Source: Progne subis subis (lineage: Eukaryota; Chordata; Aves; Passeriformes; Hirundinidae). Taken from it: a stretch of DNA of 64,000 nt. The stretch lies in assembly GCA_022316685.1 (NCBI GenBank), contig JAKJHU010000023.1, positions 4,123,692 to 4,187,691 of the forward strand, in the 5' to 3' direction. The notes under the pieces are model-generated. The model saw nothing but the letters and a program-made list of their open reading frames with translations. It was not told where the DNA came from and did no database searches. Below, piece by piece: positions 1 through 8,139 of the stretch. Numbering within the stretch: the first letter of the stretch is position 1; every line of letters starts with the position of its first letter. The position numbers and the translations under genes were made by a program.

Positions 1-1335
1 TCAAAGCATCCCATGGGACAACATATTTAACATAATACCTGAGGCTTATCCATTTTACTGTCAAGTTTAATATCAATAAATAATATTCAAGCTCAATTAC
101 CCATTGATAACATATTGCAGCACTTATATATTTCCAACACTGACTACTAGGATTGTAAATCCCCAGCAGCAAATAACATCAGAATGCAAAATGTTTTGTG
201 TCCATTCTCTAGTTTGTGCACTTCTAGGAATTGACAAGAAACTTTTTTGTCCCATAGACTCACCTCCCTAGGTGCTGGACATGAAGAATCTCTACTGAAG
301 GCACTGGAACTCCTGCTAATCAGTACATACAAGATCACTCGCATGATACCACTTCAAATTACTGAAAAAAACTTGGGAAATACAGAACTAAACTTATTCT
401 AGTAGTCCTGGGAATTTGTATCTTCCTGTGTTTCTGATTGCCTATTAGACAACGGTAGTCTTAATTTCCATTTATTTTTATTCATGCAATTTTAAAATGC
501 CATTTCTTTTAATCTAAGATGTTTGCTGGCAACTAAATTCTAATTGCTTGAAAAACAGGTTCCAGTGCAATTATTAAAGAAAACTTTGATTGCCTGAGGT
601 GGATATAATTTCCTAGACTGTATAAATTAATTATCATTGATCTGCTTGACATTCTATGCCTATCTCTATATATGACATATATATATATACACATACACAC
701 ACACGTGTATATATATAATTTTAAATTTTGCTTAATAGCTGAGGGTTGTTAGAATAATTTCTGATCACGATGATTCATGGTACACATTGATAAGTTTTCT
801 CAGTAAAAACTGACACTGATTAATAGGTATGTTAAGATCTTGCTATTATAAATGTGTCATGTAAACAGCAGAGCCTTTTGAAGGTAAAATAAAGTTGGGA
901 AATTCAAGGTCCTGAAACAGAAGCAGACTGGATAATTTAGTCTTTCTTCCTGCTTCTCTACAATTTCTATTTTGAAATACCTTTAACTTTTGATGTAATT
1001 TCTGGTAATGTGTTGTCATAAAGACCACTAACACCAGATCATTTTTCTGTGCTATATGTGAATTTCCTAATTGTCTTCAGAGGTGAGAGGTGAGAGGTGA
1101 GAGGTGAGGTAATGCATGTGTGTCTCATTTATTTTTCTAGACAAATATATTAATATTTAATGCAATAGCCCATACTGACATAACTTAAAGGTCATATTGC
1201 ACAAAAATTAATTTCATGTGATGTAATAAGTTTAACATAAGTCTGTGTATCTCCCATGCTGCATTACTGCTCATTCCTAACACTTCATAAGCCCCCTGTT
1301 TTGTTTGTATTGCCATCCTTAGCATTTTTTTATTC
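1..1335. other. AT-rich flank without a recognisable gene
   Basis: This is unique-looking AT-rich sequence to the left of the provirus. It holds a short TA/CA microsatellite around 667-716 and about four copies of a 7-base GAGAGGT unit at 1080-1108. The open frames here are under 100 codons, lack domains and are probably chance. The right end (1336-1341) is the target site of the retroviral insertion. Confidence 0.7.
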
Positions 1336-1341
1336 CAGCAG
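1336..1341. repeat. Target site duplication, left copy (CAGCAG)
   Basis: The six bases directly before the 5' LTR (which begins TGTAGGGG) match exactly the six bases after the 3' LTR. Six-base duplications are made by integrases of alpha- and betaretroviruses. Confidence 0.95.
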
Positions 1342-1585
1342 TGTAGGGGTGCAAAACTCTGATGCGTTGTGTTACGTTCACTTATTTTGTGAAGTTGATT
1401 TCTGTAATGGTTTGTTCTTCTGTACCCCCCCGTTTGTTGTATGTAATGATTCCTCCCGAGTACTGTCAATCATCCCTCCTCTATACCAGTTTATGTCAAT
1501 CCTCTCTCTCCCCTCTCGGGCGCCCCGTCAGTCACTCTGGGACCCTTCCCTGGCTTCTGGAAAGATCCAGGGAAGGCGTCGAGTG

Positions 1586-1726
1586 ATTGGCTAGCACCTG
1601 GGAGATTCCCCACCTCCTTCTTGTTATTGGACCTCTCTCCCTAGGTTGACACCCCCTGTTACTTCCCCCTGTTCTGCTATTGGCTTTCCCGTTGTCACCG
1701 CCCTGGTTCACTCCCCTGCTTAAAAG
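1586..1726 (+). promoter_or_regulatory. Proviral core promoter: three inverted CCAAT boxes and TATA-like box
   Basis: ATTGG (inverted CCAAT) occurs at 1586-1590, 1626-1630 and 1679-1683, spaced 40 and 53 bases apart. TTAAAAG at 1720-1726 is the best TATA candidate, about 77 bases before the AATAAA signal. The same set recurs in the 3' LTR 8348 bases downstream. Inverted CCAAT boxes are typical binding sites for NF-Y, which is inferred here and not shown. Confidence 0.7.
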
Positions 1727-1802
1727 TGCCTGCACGGTCCTGCTCGGGGCTCTCTCTGGGCAGTGGCTGACTGAGGCGGAGCTCCTTGCCGGACTCCCCT
1801 CT

Positions 1803-1808
1803 AATAAA
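1803..1808 (+). promoter_or_regulatory. Polyadenylation signal in R (AATAAA), 5' LTR copy
   Basis: This is a canonical AATAAA between the TATA-like box and U5. The equivalent copy at 10151-10156 in the 3' LTR would direct 3' end formation of proviral RNA. Confidence 0.85.
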
Positions 1809-2027
1809 CCCCTTTAAACCCTGCCCGAGAGTGCCGGCTCTTTTCCTGCTGCCGTGGTCGCGATTCTTACGTCCGCCTGCCGCTAGTGTGGGGAACCAAG
1901 ACCCACTGGGAGGAGGTGGCCTGTCCAACTTGCCACCCCGGCCTTCGACACGTCAGCCACAGTGTGCCCTGAGCTAGCCTGTGGGCTGCGCTGACCTAGC
2001 GTGAAAAGGCACAGCGACAGCGTGTTC

Positions 2028-2045
2028 TGGCACCCAACGTGGGGC
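2028..2045 (+). promoter_or_regulatory. Primer binding site, tRNA-Lys type
   Basis: Eighteen bases beginning TGGCACCCAACG match the 3' end expected for tRNA-Lys (Lys-1,2) with one mismatch (A for G at the fifth base). The site starts 8 bases after the LTR end. Retroviruses usually leave only two or three bases there, so the spacer GCGTGTTC is unusually long. Confidence 0.85.
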
Positions 2046-2587
2046 CCCCCTTTCTGTGAAAAGGTGGACCTCGTGGCACGGATTGAGGCTTCAAGAGCCT
2101 GAAGAAATCTTTGGGCGTCGCGCTACCCCGGTGAGAGCGGCAGCAGCTTGCTCCCGGGGAAGAAGAGGGCAGCTCCGGAGCGCTCCCGGAGTCCTCTTCA
2201 GGCAGCAGACCGGCAACCCTGAGCTTCTACGATCCCAGGAGGGGGGTAAGTAGCCCTGCAAGGGTGCTTACTTTTGGGAGGTTTCTCCGTGGGAGAACCT
2301 AGTTGTTGGGAAGGGACCTCTTAGAGGGTCCTGGCTGCGCAGCCCAGGGGGTGGAGGTTTGCCCCACTCCCCTGTGTGAAACCTTCCTGTGGGTCCTCTT
2401 TCGTTGTTTTCTGTTGTTTAGCTCTTGTTTTAGCGAGGGTGCCTGGGTGGCACAAAGTTTGTTTTCTTTGGTACAGCTCCCCGAGTGAGTGGGAGGGCCG
2501 CTACTCGGTTTTTAGGATCTGCTGTTTGTCCTTTTAATTTTGCTTTGTTTTGCTCAGGTGTTAGCTGGGGGTAGCTTTTTGGGAGAG
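2046..2587 (+). other. Proviral leader with candidate splice donor and packaging region
   Basis: This 542-base untranslated leader lies between primer binding site and gag ATG. A strong splice donor candidate (GGG then GTAAGT) has its GT at 2246-2247. The segment from 2250 to 2587 is T/G-rich and would stay only in unspliced RNA, so it is a natural place for the packaging signal (inferred). A short open frame at 2056-2253 starts with GTG and ends at the donor; I do not regard it as a gene. Confidence 0.7.
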
Positions 2588-4498
2588 ATGGGCGCGAAGC
2601 TCTCCGCTACCCAAAAGGGCGTGTACTATAGTTTAATTTCTATAGTTCAAGAAACCCAGTTAAAGTTTTCGAATGGTGAGCTAAAGCGGTTCGTCCGCTG
2701 GCTCTTTTTGCATTTCCCACAACTATCTCCTGACAAAATCTACACGACCCGATTTTGGGGCTTGGTAGAAAAGAAAATTTTCCAATTAGCAGGATCAGGA
2801 GACAAAGAAGCACAAAAATTTCTCAATTTGGCTGCGCAGCTCGGTGCTGCAGTAAGAAATCAAAAAGAAATGCAAAAACAGCCGAGTTGCGGACAGCCAA
2901 CCCCATACTCCCCTAAATCTTCTCCTAAAGCCCCTCGTCCCCAAAAGGGCATTTTAAAGGGAGCAGCAGGAACCTTGCCTGCTAGCTCAGGCTCCCCAAA
3001 AATGCCTGGCTCCCCCCGCCTGGGCAGTCTTGGCCAGACTGTCCAGGGTCTCTCCGGCAGCCCTGGCCAGGCTGCTCGAGAGTCTCTCCTATCCCCATCT
3101 TCCCCAGTTATAAAACCCAAAGTTCGTTTTAGTTTGGAGGGGGAGATCCAGTCACAAGATAGCTCCCACTTTCCCTTTTCACAAAATGGCGGAGACCGCA
3201 TGGCACGGTCCTCCCCATCCCCCATTCCTTCTTCCCCCCTTAATCCATTTCTTCCCGCCCACCCTTCACCCAACCCCTTCCTACCCTCAACCCCTCCCCT
3301 TCCCCATACCCCGCCTCCTTTCTCCCCGCCCTCTCCAAAAGCCCCTCCCAAAACCCCTCCCTCTCATACCGCCCCTCGACACACCCCTAAGACTACATCA
3401 TCTGCCCAGACCACACCCCCCCCCGGAAGGCGTGCCTCCTGGTCTTCCGGTTCCCACGCCCCTCCTTCCGGTTCCCACGGTCGGCAGCCGGAAGGGGTGG
3501 AGCCAGAACAGGAACCCATTGAGCAACCCTCCCCTGTCCCATCCCTTGCACCTGTTGTTTATAAACACTCCCGGGGTGGACACAATGTCCGTGCTATCCA
3601 CCACCCCTTCCCTCAATCCACAGTCAGAGATCTGTGCAAGGCACACCGAGACTACGGGAGGGACAGTCCCTATTTTAGGGGCCTTCTCCGCTCAGAGCTC
3701 CGTGCATCCGCAGTAATACCGGCGGATGTTAAACAGCTTTTCTCCTGCCTCATGAACTCCACGGAGTTCAGGTTGTGGGAGGAATCCTGGAAACAACTAT
3801 TAAAAGACGCCTTGCCAGATCTCCAAATGGACCCAGAAACAGCTGTTGATGAGGAAGGGAATGCCCTTACCATAGAACATCTCTTAGGTAACGGACGGTG
3901 GACATCCCCAGCAGACCAAGCAGCTGTTATACTATCAAAAGCTCTTATATTGATACGCGATTTAGCTCTAAAAGCTTTTTTCGGAATGGTGCCTGACGGT
4001 CCTATAATCCCTTATTCTAAGATCATGCAGGGACCAAAGGAGCCTTTTACTGAGTTTGTCGAGCGGCTCAATAGAGCCATAGAGACACAAGTCTCAGAGG
4101 CGAACATCAGGGAAGGAATCCTAAGGGAGATTGCTTTTGCAAATGCAAATTGTCTATCTAAACATGCGATATTAAGTCTTCCCTTAGACCCTCCCCCCTC
4201 AGTCTCAGAGATGCTCCGCGTATGCCGCGTAAAGGTTCCACTCTTACAAGAGGGAGACGCAGACCATCGCTCCAGGATTCCCAGAGTCTCCACAGCTAAT
4301 GCCACCGGACCGTCATCAGCACCAGCCCCAAACAGACGACCTTATATTCCAAATCGCCAACGTTGCTACCTCTGCGGGAATGTCGGACATTGGGCATCAC
4401 AATGCCATCTTAAGAAAGATCTAGATGCCATTAAAAACAAAAAAGGGGGAGGCGGGAGAGATGGGTTGTTGGGTCAAAGGCCCAATCAAAAAAACTAG
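2588..4498 (+). CDS. gag: Gag polyprotein, intact
   Basis: Gag builds the virus core: matrix, capsid and nucleocapsid are cut from it by the viral protease. The ATG at 2588 gives 636 residues and an N-terminal Met-Gly, the signal for myristoylation and membrane targeting. The frame is also open upstream to 2540 but lacks an ATG there. Residues 1-100 are matrix-like. Residues 104-320 are very rich in proline and serine, with two Asn-Pro-Phe motifs (219-221 and 229-231). Residues about 325-555 are capsid, with the major homology region starting QGPKEPFTEF at 481. There is one Cys-Cys-His-Cys zinc knuckle (C593, C596, H601, C606). Most beta- and alpharetroviruses have two knuckles, so a single one is notable. 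No canonical PTAP or PPxY late motif is evident. The frame ends directly on the slippery site used for pro-pol. Confidence 0.95.
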   Translation: MGAKLSATQKGVYYSLISIVQETQLKFSNGELKRFVRWLFLHFPQLSPDKIYTTRFWGLVEKKIFQLAGSGDKEAQKFLNLAAQLGAAVRNQKEMQKQPSCGQPTPYSPKSSPKAPRPQKGILKGAAGTLPASSGSPKMPGSPRLGSLGQTVQGLSGSPGQAARESLLSPSSPVIKPKVRFSLEGEIQSQDSSHFPFSQNGGDRMARSSPSPIPSSPLNPFLPAHPSPNPFLPSTPPLPHTPPPFSPPSPKAPPKTPPSHTAPRHTPKTTSSAQTTPPPGRRASWSSGSHAPPSGSHGRQPEGVEPEQEPIEQPSPVPSLAPVVYKHSRGGHNVRAIHHPFPQSTVRDLCKAHRDYGRDSPYFRGLLRSELRASAVIPADVKQLFSCLMNSTEFRLWEESWKQLLKDALPDLQMDPETAVDEEGNALTIEHLLGNGRWTSPADQAAVILSKALILIRDLALKAFFGMVPDGPIIPYSKIMQGPKEPFTEFVERLNRAIETQVSEANIREGILREIAFANANCLSKHAILSLPLDPPPSVSEMLRVCRVKVPLLQEGDADHRSRIPRVSTANATGPSSAPAPNRRPYIPNRQRCYLCGNVGHWASQCHLKKDLDAIKNKKGGGGRDGLLGQRPNQKN

Positions 4499-4581
4499 AG
4501 GGGGAGCGCAGGTCCACCCGGCGCAATGATACAAATAGGGTGGACCGGGCAGCAGAGGGGGAGAACGGAGGGAGAAGCGCC
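4489..4581 (+). promoter_or_regulatory. -1 ribosomal frameshift signal: slippery A AAA AAC plus hairpin/pseudoknot
   Basis: The heptamer AAAAAAC lies at 4489-4495 in the correct phase of gag, directly before the gag stop TAG (4496-4498). Slipping back one base continues into the open pro-pol frame. Downstream, GGTCCACCC (4511-4519) is perfectly complementary to GGGTGGACC (4538-4546), a 9-bp GC-rich stem. The loop bases GGCGC (4520-4524) are complementary to GCGCC (4577-4581), so an H-type pseudoknot is possible. The 15-base gap between heptamer and stem is longer than usual. Slippery site: seen. Pseudoknot: inferred from complementarity only. Confidence 0.85.
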
Positions 4582-7500
4582 AATGATACGCTGCCTCACA
4601 GACAAAATGACACCAAAAAAACACTACCGGACGCGACAAAACCTTATGACCATGACGTATCAAGACCTATTTTAACAACAGATTCTAAACATCCGCCTTA
4701 CAGGTTGCGGCTCTCCGAGGGCTTGTACCTAAGGGACGCCGACTGGACAATAATATCGGTAAACACCGAGGAGCAGAGCTCCTGGCCAGTTGTTGGAGGT
4801 GAGTACATCGTCATCGGGGATTGCAAACACACACCGCAAGAGATTGAGATTCTCCCAGGGGTCCTAGTCAACAATCCAGGGGAACTCATTCTCTGGCTGC
4901 GTTGCACCCACCCACCTACTTATATACCAAAAAGCCAAATAATCGCCCAAATAATTCCCACTCGGGGACCTGAGGATACACCTGAGATTCCAGTAGCCTG
5001 CCCAGTACAGGCTATCACTGAAAAAAGCCCCCGAGTGGCTTGTGAGCTTAGCGTGGGTGGGGAGGCCCTGCAGATCACTGGCCTGTTAGACACGGGGGCC
5101 GATGTGACGATCGTTCCCACTAAGGACTGGCCGTCACATTGGGCTCTGCAGGACGTGGTTGGACACGTACAGGGTGTAGGCGGCATGCAATTGGCAAAAC
5201 AATCGAAAAGCGTGGTGCAAATTAAGGGGCCGAGAGGGCAATTGGCGAGCATCCGCCCTTTCGTTTTGAACTACAAGGAGCCCCTACTTGGCAGAGACCT
5301 CATGTCCCAATGGGGGGTCAAAATTGACATACCTGACCCCTCACAGGATTTTTCCGCCGCGGTCGCTGAGAAGCGCCCTACCCCTAAACTGAATTGGAAA
5401 ACAGATGTTCCAGTGTGGGTAGAGCAGTGGCCGCTTTCCAAACTCAAATTAAAGGCGCTTAAAGAGCTCGTTGAGGAGCAATTAGCCAAAGGCCGGATAG
5501 TAGAGACCAATAGCCCTTGGAATTCCCCAGTCTTCGTAATTCAGAAGCCGGGAAAGGACAAGTGGCGGCTCCTTCACGACCTCCGTCAAATAAATAACGT
5601 CATAGAGGACATGGGATCTCTACAACCAGGGATGCCCTCCCCAACCATGCTGCCCCAAAATTGGAAATTAGCTGTGATTGATATCAAAGACTGCTTCTTT
5701 CAAATTCCCCTACATCCTGACGATGCCCCGCGTTTTGCATTCTCGATTCCAACCATCAATCGAGAAGCCCCAAGGAGACGCTACCATTGGCGGGTACTCC
5801 CACAGGGAATGAAAAACAGCCCTGTTATCTGCCAATGGTATGTGGCCTCCTTGCTATCCCCCGTTCGCGCAGCCGCGGAAAAGGCCATCATCCACCACTA
5901 TATGGATGATGTCCTTGTGTGTGCCCCGAGCGATGACGTTCTGTCCCACGCGCTTGACCTCACAATCAATGCATTGATTGCTGCAGGGTTCGAGCTGCAG
6001 GAAGAAAAGGTTCAAAGGATGCCGCCTTGGAGATACCTCGGGCTTGAGATCAGTAAGCGGACCATTGTGCCGCAAAAATTGGAAATCAGGACAAAGGTTA
6101 GCATCCTCGCGGATGTACACCAGCTGTGTGGGGCATTGAATTGGGTAAGACCCTGGTTAGGTCTCACCACTGAGGACCTAGCTCCCCTTTTCGATTTATT
6201 GAAGGGGGGAGAGGAGCTCAGTTCTCCCAGGGTCCTTACCCCAGAGGCGAAAAAGGCTTTAGAGAAGGTCCAAATTTGTATGTCCAGTAGGCAGGCCCAC
6301 CGATATGACCCGGACCTGTCTTTCAAATTTATCGTGATGGGAAGACTGCCACACCTTCACGGGGTGATCTTCCAGTGGAGGGACATAGGGAAAAAAGATC
6401 GGGGCAGGGAGGACCCGCTGTTAATCATCGAGTGGGTCTTCCTCAGCCATCAAAGATCTAAGAGAATGACCCGACCACAGGAGTTGGTTGCTGAGCTAAT
6501 CCGGAAGGCAAGATCCCGGATTAGAGATTTGGCCGGTTGTGACTTCGAATGCATCCACATCCCAATTAGCTTAAGATCGGGCCAAATTACGAAAGCAATG
6601 TTGGAACATCTGCTTCAGGAGAATGAAGCTCTGCAGTTCGCCTTAGACTCCTTTACAGGACAAATTTCTATCCATAGGCCAGCCCATAAAATTTTTAATC
6701 AGGACGCCAAATTCGTGTTGTCTCTGAGAACGGTTCAGAGTAGGAAACCCCTCAAAGCCCTGACTGTGTTTACAGACGCGTCTGGAAGATCCCACAAGTC
6801 AGTGATGACTTGGAAAGATCCTCAGACTCAGCAGTGGGAGACAGACGTTGTTGAGGTGGAGGGATCCCCTCAAGTTGCTGAGTTGGCCGCAGTCGTCCGG
6901 GCATTTGAGAGGTTCCCCGAACCGATCAATTTGGTAACTGACTCCGCTTATGTAGCGGGGGTGGTGTCTAGGGCGGAGCAAGCGATCTTGCAAGATGTTT
7001 CCAACACTGCACTGTTCGATTTGCTCTCGAAGCTAATTAAGCTTGTCTCCCACCGAGAGCAACCGTTTTATGTCATGCACACGAGGTCACATACTGATTT
7101 GCCAGGGTTCATTGCGGAGGGTAACAGGAGAGCTGACGCTCTCGCTGCCCCGGCCACAATGGCCCCATTGCCGAATATTTTCGAGCAGGCGAAGCTCAGC
7201 CACCAACTCTTCCATCAGAACGCGCCTGGCCTGGTCCGCGAATTTCACCTAACACGGGAACAGGCCAAGGCGGTAGTGGCCGCCTGTCCCTCCTGCACTC
7301 AGTATGCACTGCCAACAATGAGTGCTGGAGTCAATCCCAGAGGCTTGAGAAGCTGTGAAGTGTGGCAGACCGATATAACTCACTTCCCAGAATTCGGCCG
7401 TTCCAAATTTATACATGTTTCGGTAGATACCTACTCTGGAGCAGTTTTCGCCTCCGCCCACACAGGGGAAAAGTCCCTGGATGCTATTAAACATCTCATC

Positions 7501-8088
7501 CAGGCCTTCTCCTTTCTGGGAATCCCGAAGGAGCTAAAGACTGATAATGGCCCGGCGTACCGCTCCAAGGAATTCTGCAGCTTCCTACAGCAATGGGGAG
7601 TGGAACATAAAACCGGCATCCCCCACTCCCCTACAGGTCAAGCCGTAGTGGAGAGGACCCACCGAGACATCAAAAGGGTCCTCCATCAACAACAGCAAGT
7701 TTTGAAGACAGAACCGCCTTCAATCCGGCTGGCCAGAGCGCTGTTCACATTGAATTTTTTAAACTGCTCCTTTGAGGTTTTGAACCCCCCAGTCGTGCGG
7801 CACTTTGGTGCCAACCCTCAATTTAACATCAAGGAGAGACCGCCCGTCATGGTGAAAAACCCCGAGACCGGGAGGACAGAAGGCCCCCACAGCTTGATAA
7901 CTTGGGGTCGTGGATACGCCTGTGTATCCACCCCCACAGGTCTGAGATGGTTACCATCCAAATGGGTGAGGCCCTACGTTCCGAAGGTCTTGGGGTCCCA
8001 TGGAAAAAGGTCTACGCAAGTCGCCCAGGCAGCGTGGAGGCGGCGGAGGAAGAGGAGTAACAGCTGGAATGAACTCCCCTTCGTTTAA
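4495..8088 (+). CDS. pol: Pro-Pol polyprotein: protease, reverse transcriptase, RNase H, integrase; intact and fused
   Basis: This is made as Gag-Pro-Pol by -1 frameshifting and supplies the replication enzymes. Counting residues from the GTG codon at 4540, 1-150 is a pro N-terminal region, and 55-140 resembles a degraded dUTPase-like fold (IPKSQIIAQIIP near 129-140). Protease has the Asp-Thr-Gly active site at 184-186 (5089-5097) and Gly-Arg-Asp-Leu at 251-254. Reverse transcriptase spans about 290-540 with YMDD at 454-457 (5899-5910). RNase H (about 738-870) keeps acidic residues D746, E781, D801 and D866. Integrase (about 873-1150) has the zinc-binding H888, H892, C916, C919 and a catalytic triad D945, D1002, E1038 with the expected 35-residue gap. 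No frame break was found. Protease and polymerase share one frame, whereas typical betaretroviruses need a second frameshift between them. The frame ends 51 bases before env. Confidence 0.95.
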   Translation, partial: LEGERRSTRRNDTNRVDRAAEGENGGRSANDTLPHRQNDTKKTLPDATKPYDHDVSRPILTTDSKHPPYRLRLSEGLYLRDADWTIISVNTEEQSSWPVVGGEYIVIGDCKHTPQEIEILPGVLVNNPGELILWLRCTHPPTYIPKSQIIAQIIPTRGPEDTPEIPVACPVQAITEKSPRVACELSVGGEALQITGLLDTGADVTIVPTKDWPSHWALQDVVGHVQGVGGMQLAKQSKSVVQIKGPRGQLASIRPFVLNYKEPLLGRDLMSQWGVKIDIPDPSQDFSAAVAEKRPTPKLNWKTDVPVWVEQWPLSKLKLKALKELVEEQLAKGRIVETNSPWNSPVFVIQKPGKDKWRLLHDLRQINNVIEDMGSLQPGMPSPTMLPQNWKLAVIDIKDCFFQIPLHPDDAPRFAFSIPTINREAPRRRYHWRVLPQGMKNSPVICQWYVASLLSPVRAAAEKAIIHHYMDDVLVCAPSDDVLSHALDLTINALIAAGFELQEEKVQRMPPWRYLGLEISKRTIVPQKLEIRTKVSILADVHQLCGALNWVRPWLGLTTEDLAPLFDLLKGGEELSSPRVLTPEAKKALEKVQICMSSRQAHRYDPDLSFKFIVMGRLPHLHGVIFQWRDIGKKDRGREDPLLIIEWVFLSHQRSKRMTRPQELVAELIRKARSRIRDLAGCDFECIHIPISLRSGQITKAMLEHLLQENEALQFALDSFTGQISIHRPAHKIFNQDAKFVLSLRTVQSRKPLKALTVFTDASGRSHKSVMTWKDPQTQQWETDVVEVEGSPQVAELAAVVRAFERFPEPINLVTDSAYVAGVVSRAEQAILQDVSNTALFDLLSKLIKLVSHREQPFYVMHTRSHTDLPGFIAEGNRRADALAAPATMAPLPNIFEQAKLSHQLFHQNAPGLVREFHLTREQAKAVVAACPSCTQYALPTMSAGVNPRGLRSCEVWQTDITHFPEFGRSKFIHVSVDTYSGAVFASAHTGEKSLDAIKHLIQAFSFLGIPKELKTDNGPAYRSKEFCSFLQQWGVEHKTGIPHSPTGQAVVERTHRDIKRVLHQQQQVLKTEPPSIRLARALFTLNFLNCSFEVLNPPVVRHFGANPQFNIKERPPVMVKNPETGRTEGPHSLITWGRGYACVSTPTGLRWLPSKWVRPYVPKVLGSHGKRSTQVAQAAWRRRRKRSNSWNELPFV

Positions 8089-8110
8089 ACCCTTCAGAGA
8101 CCCACTAATG

Positions 8111-8131
8111 TATGTTTTAGTTCCCTTTTAG
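8111..8131 (+). promoter_or_regulatory. Candidate env splice acceptors
   Basis: Two pyrimidine-rich tracts each end in AG (8119-8120 and 8130-8131), 19 and 8 bases before the env ATG at 8140. Joining the donor near 2245 to either would produce an env mRNA with this ATG near the junction. The sites are read from sequence pattern only. Confidence 0.6.
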
Positions 8132-8139
8132 TTCACACG

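Larger units (their letters stand above)
1342..2019 (+). repeat. 5' long terminal repeat
   Basis: The 678-bp LTR begins TGTAG and ends CGACA. U3 runs from 1342 to roughly 1750 and has three inverted CCAAT boxes and a TATA-like TTAAAAG. R contains the polyadenylation signal AATAAA at 1803-1808. U5 is the remaining 190 bases or so. It differs from the 3' LTR only at 1959, where a CpG in the 3' copy is CpA here, a common methylation-driven transition. The exact transcription start cannot be read from sequence; it should lie 25-30 bases after TTAAAAG. Confidence 0.96.

Noticed and set aside
1362..1586. Short open frames inside both LTRs (also 9710-9934 and the antisense ones)
   Set aside because: They recur only because the LTRs are duplicates. 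They have no domain, and there is no sign of an LTR-encoded protein such as a superantigen.
2860..3351. 163-codon antisense frame opposite gag
   Set aside because: It mirrors the C-rich proline codons of gag as Gly/Arg-rich sequence. A composition shadow.
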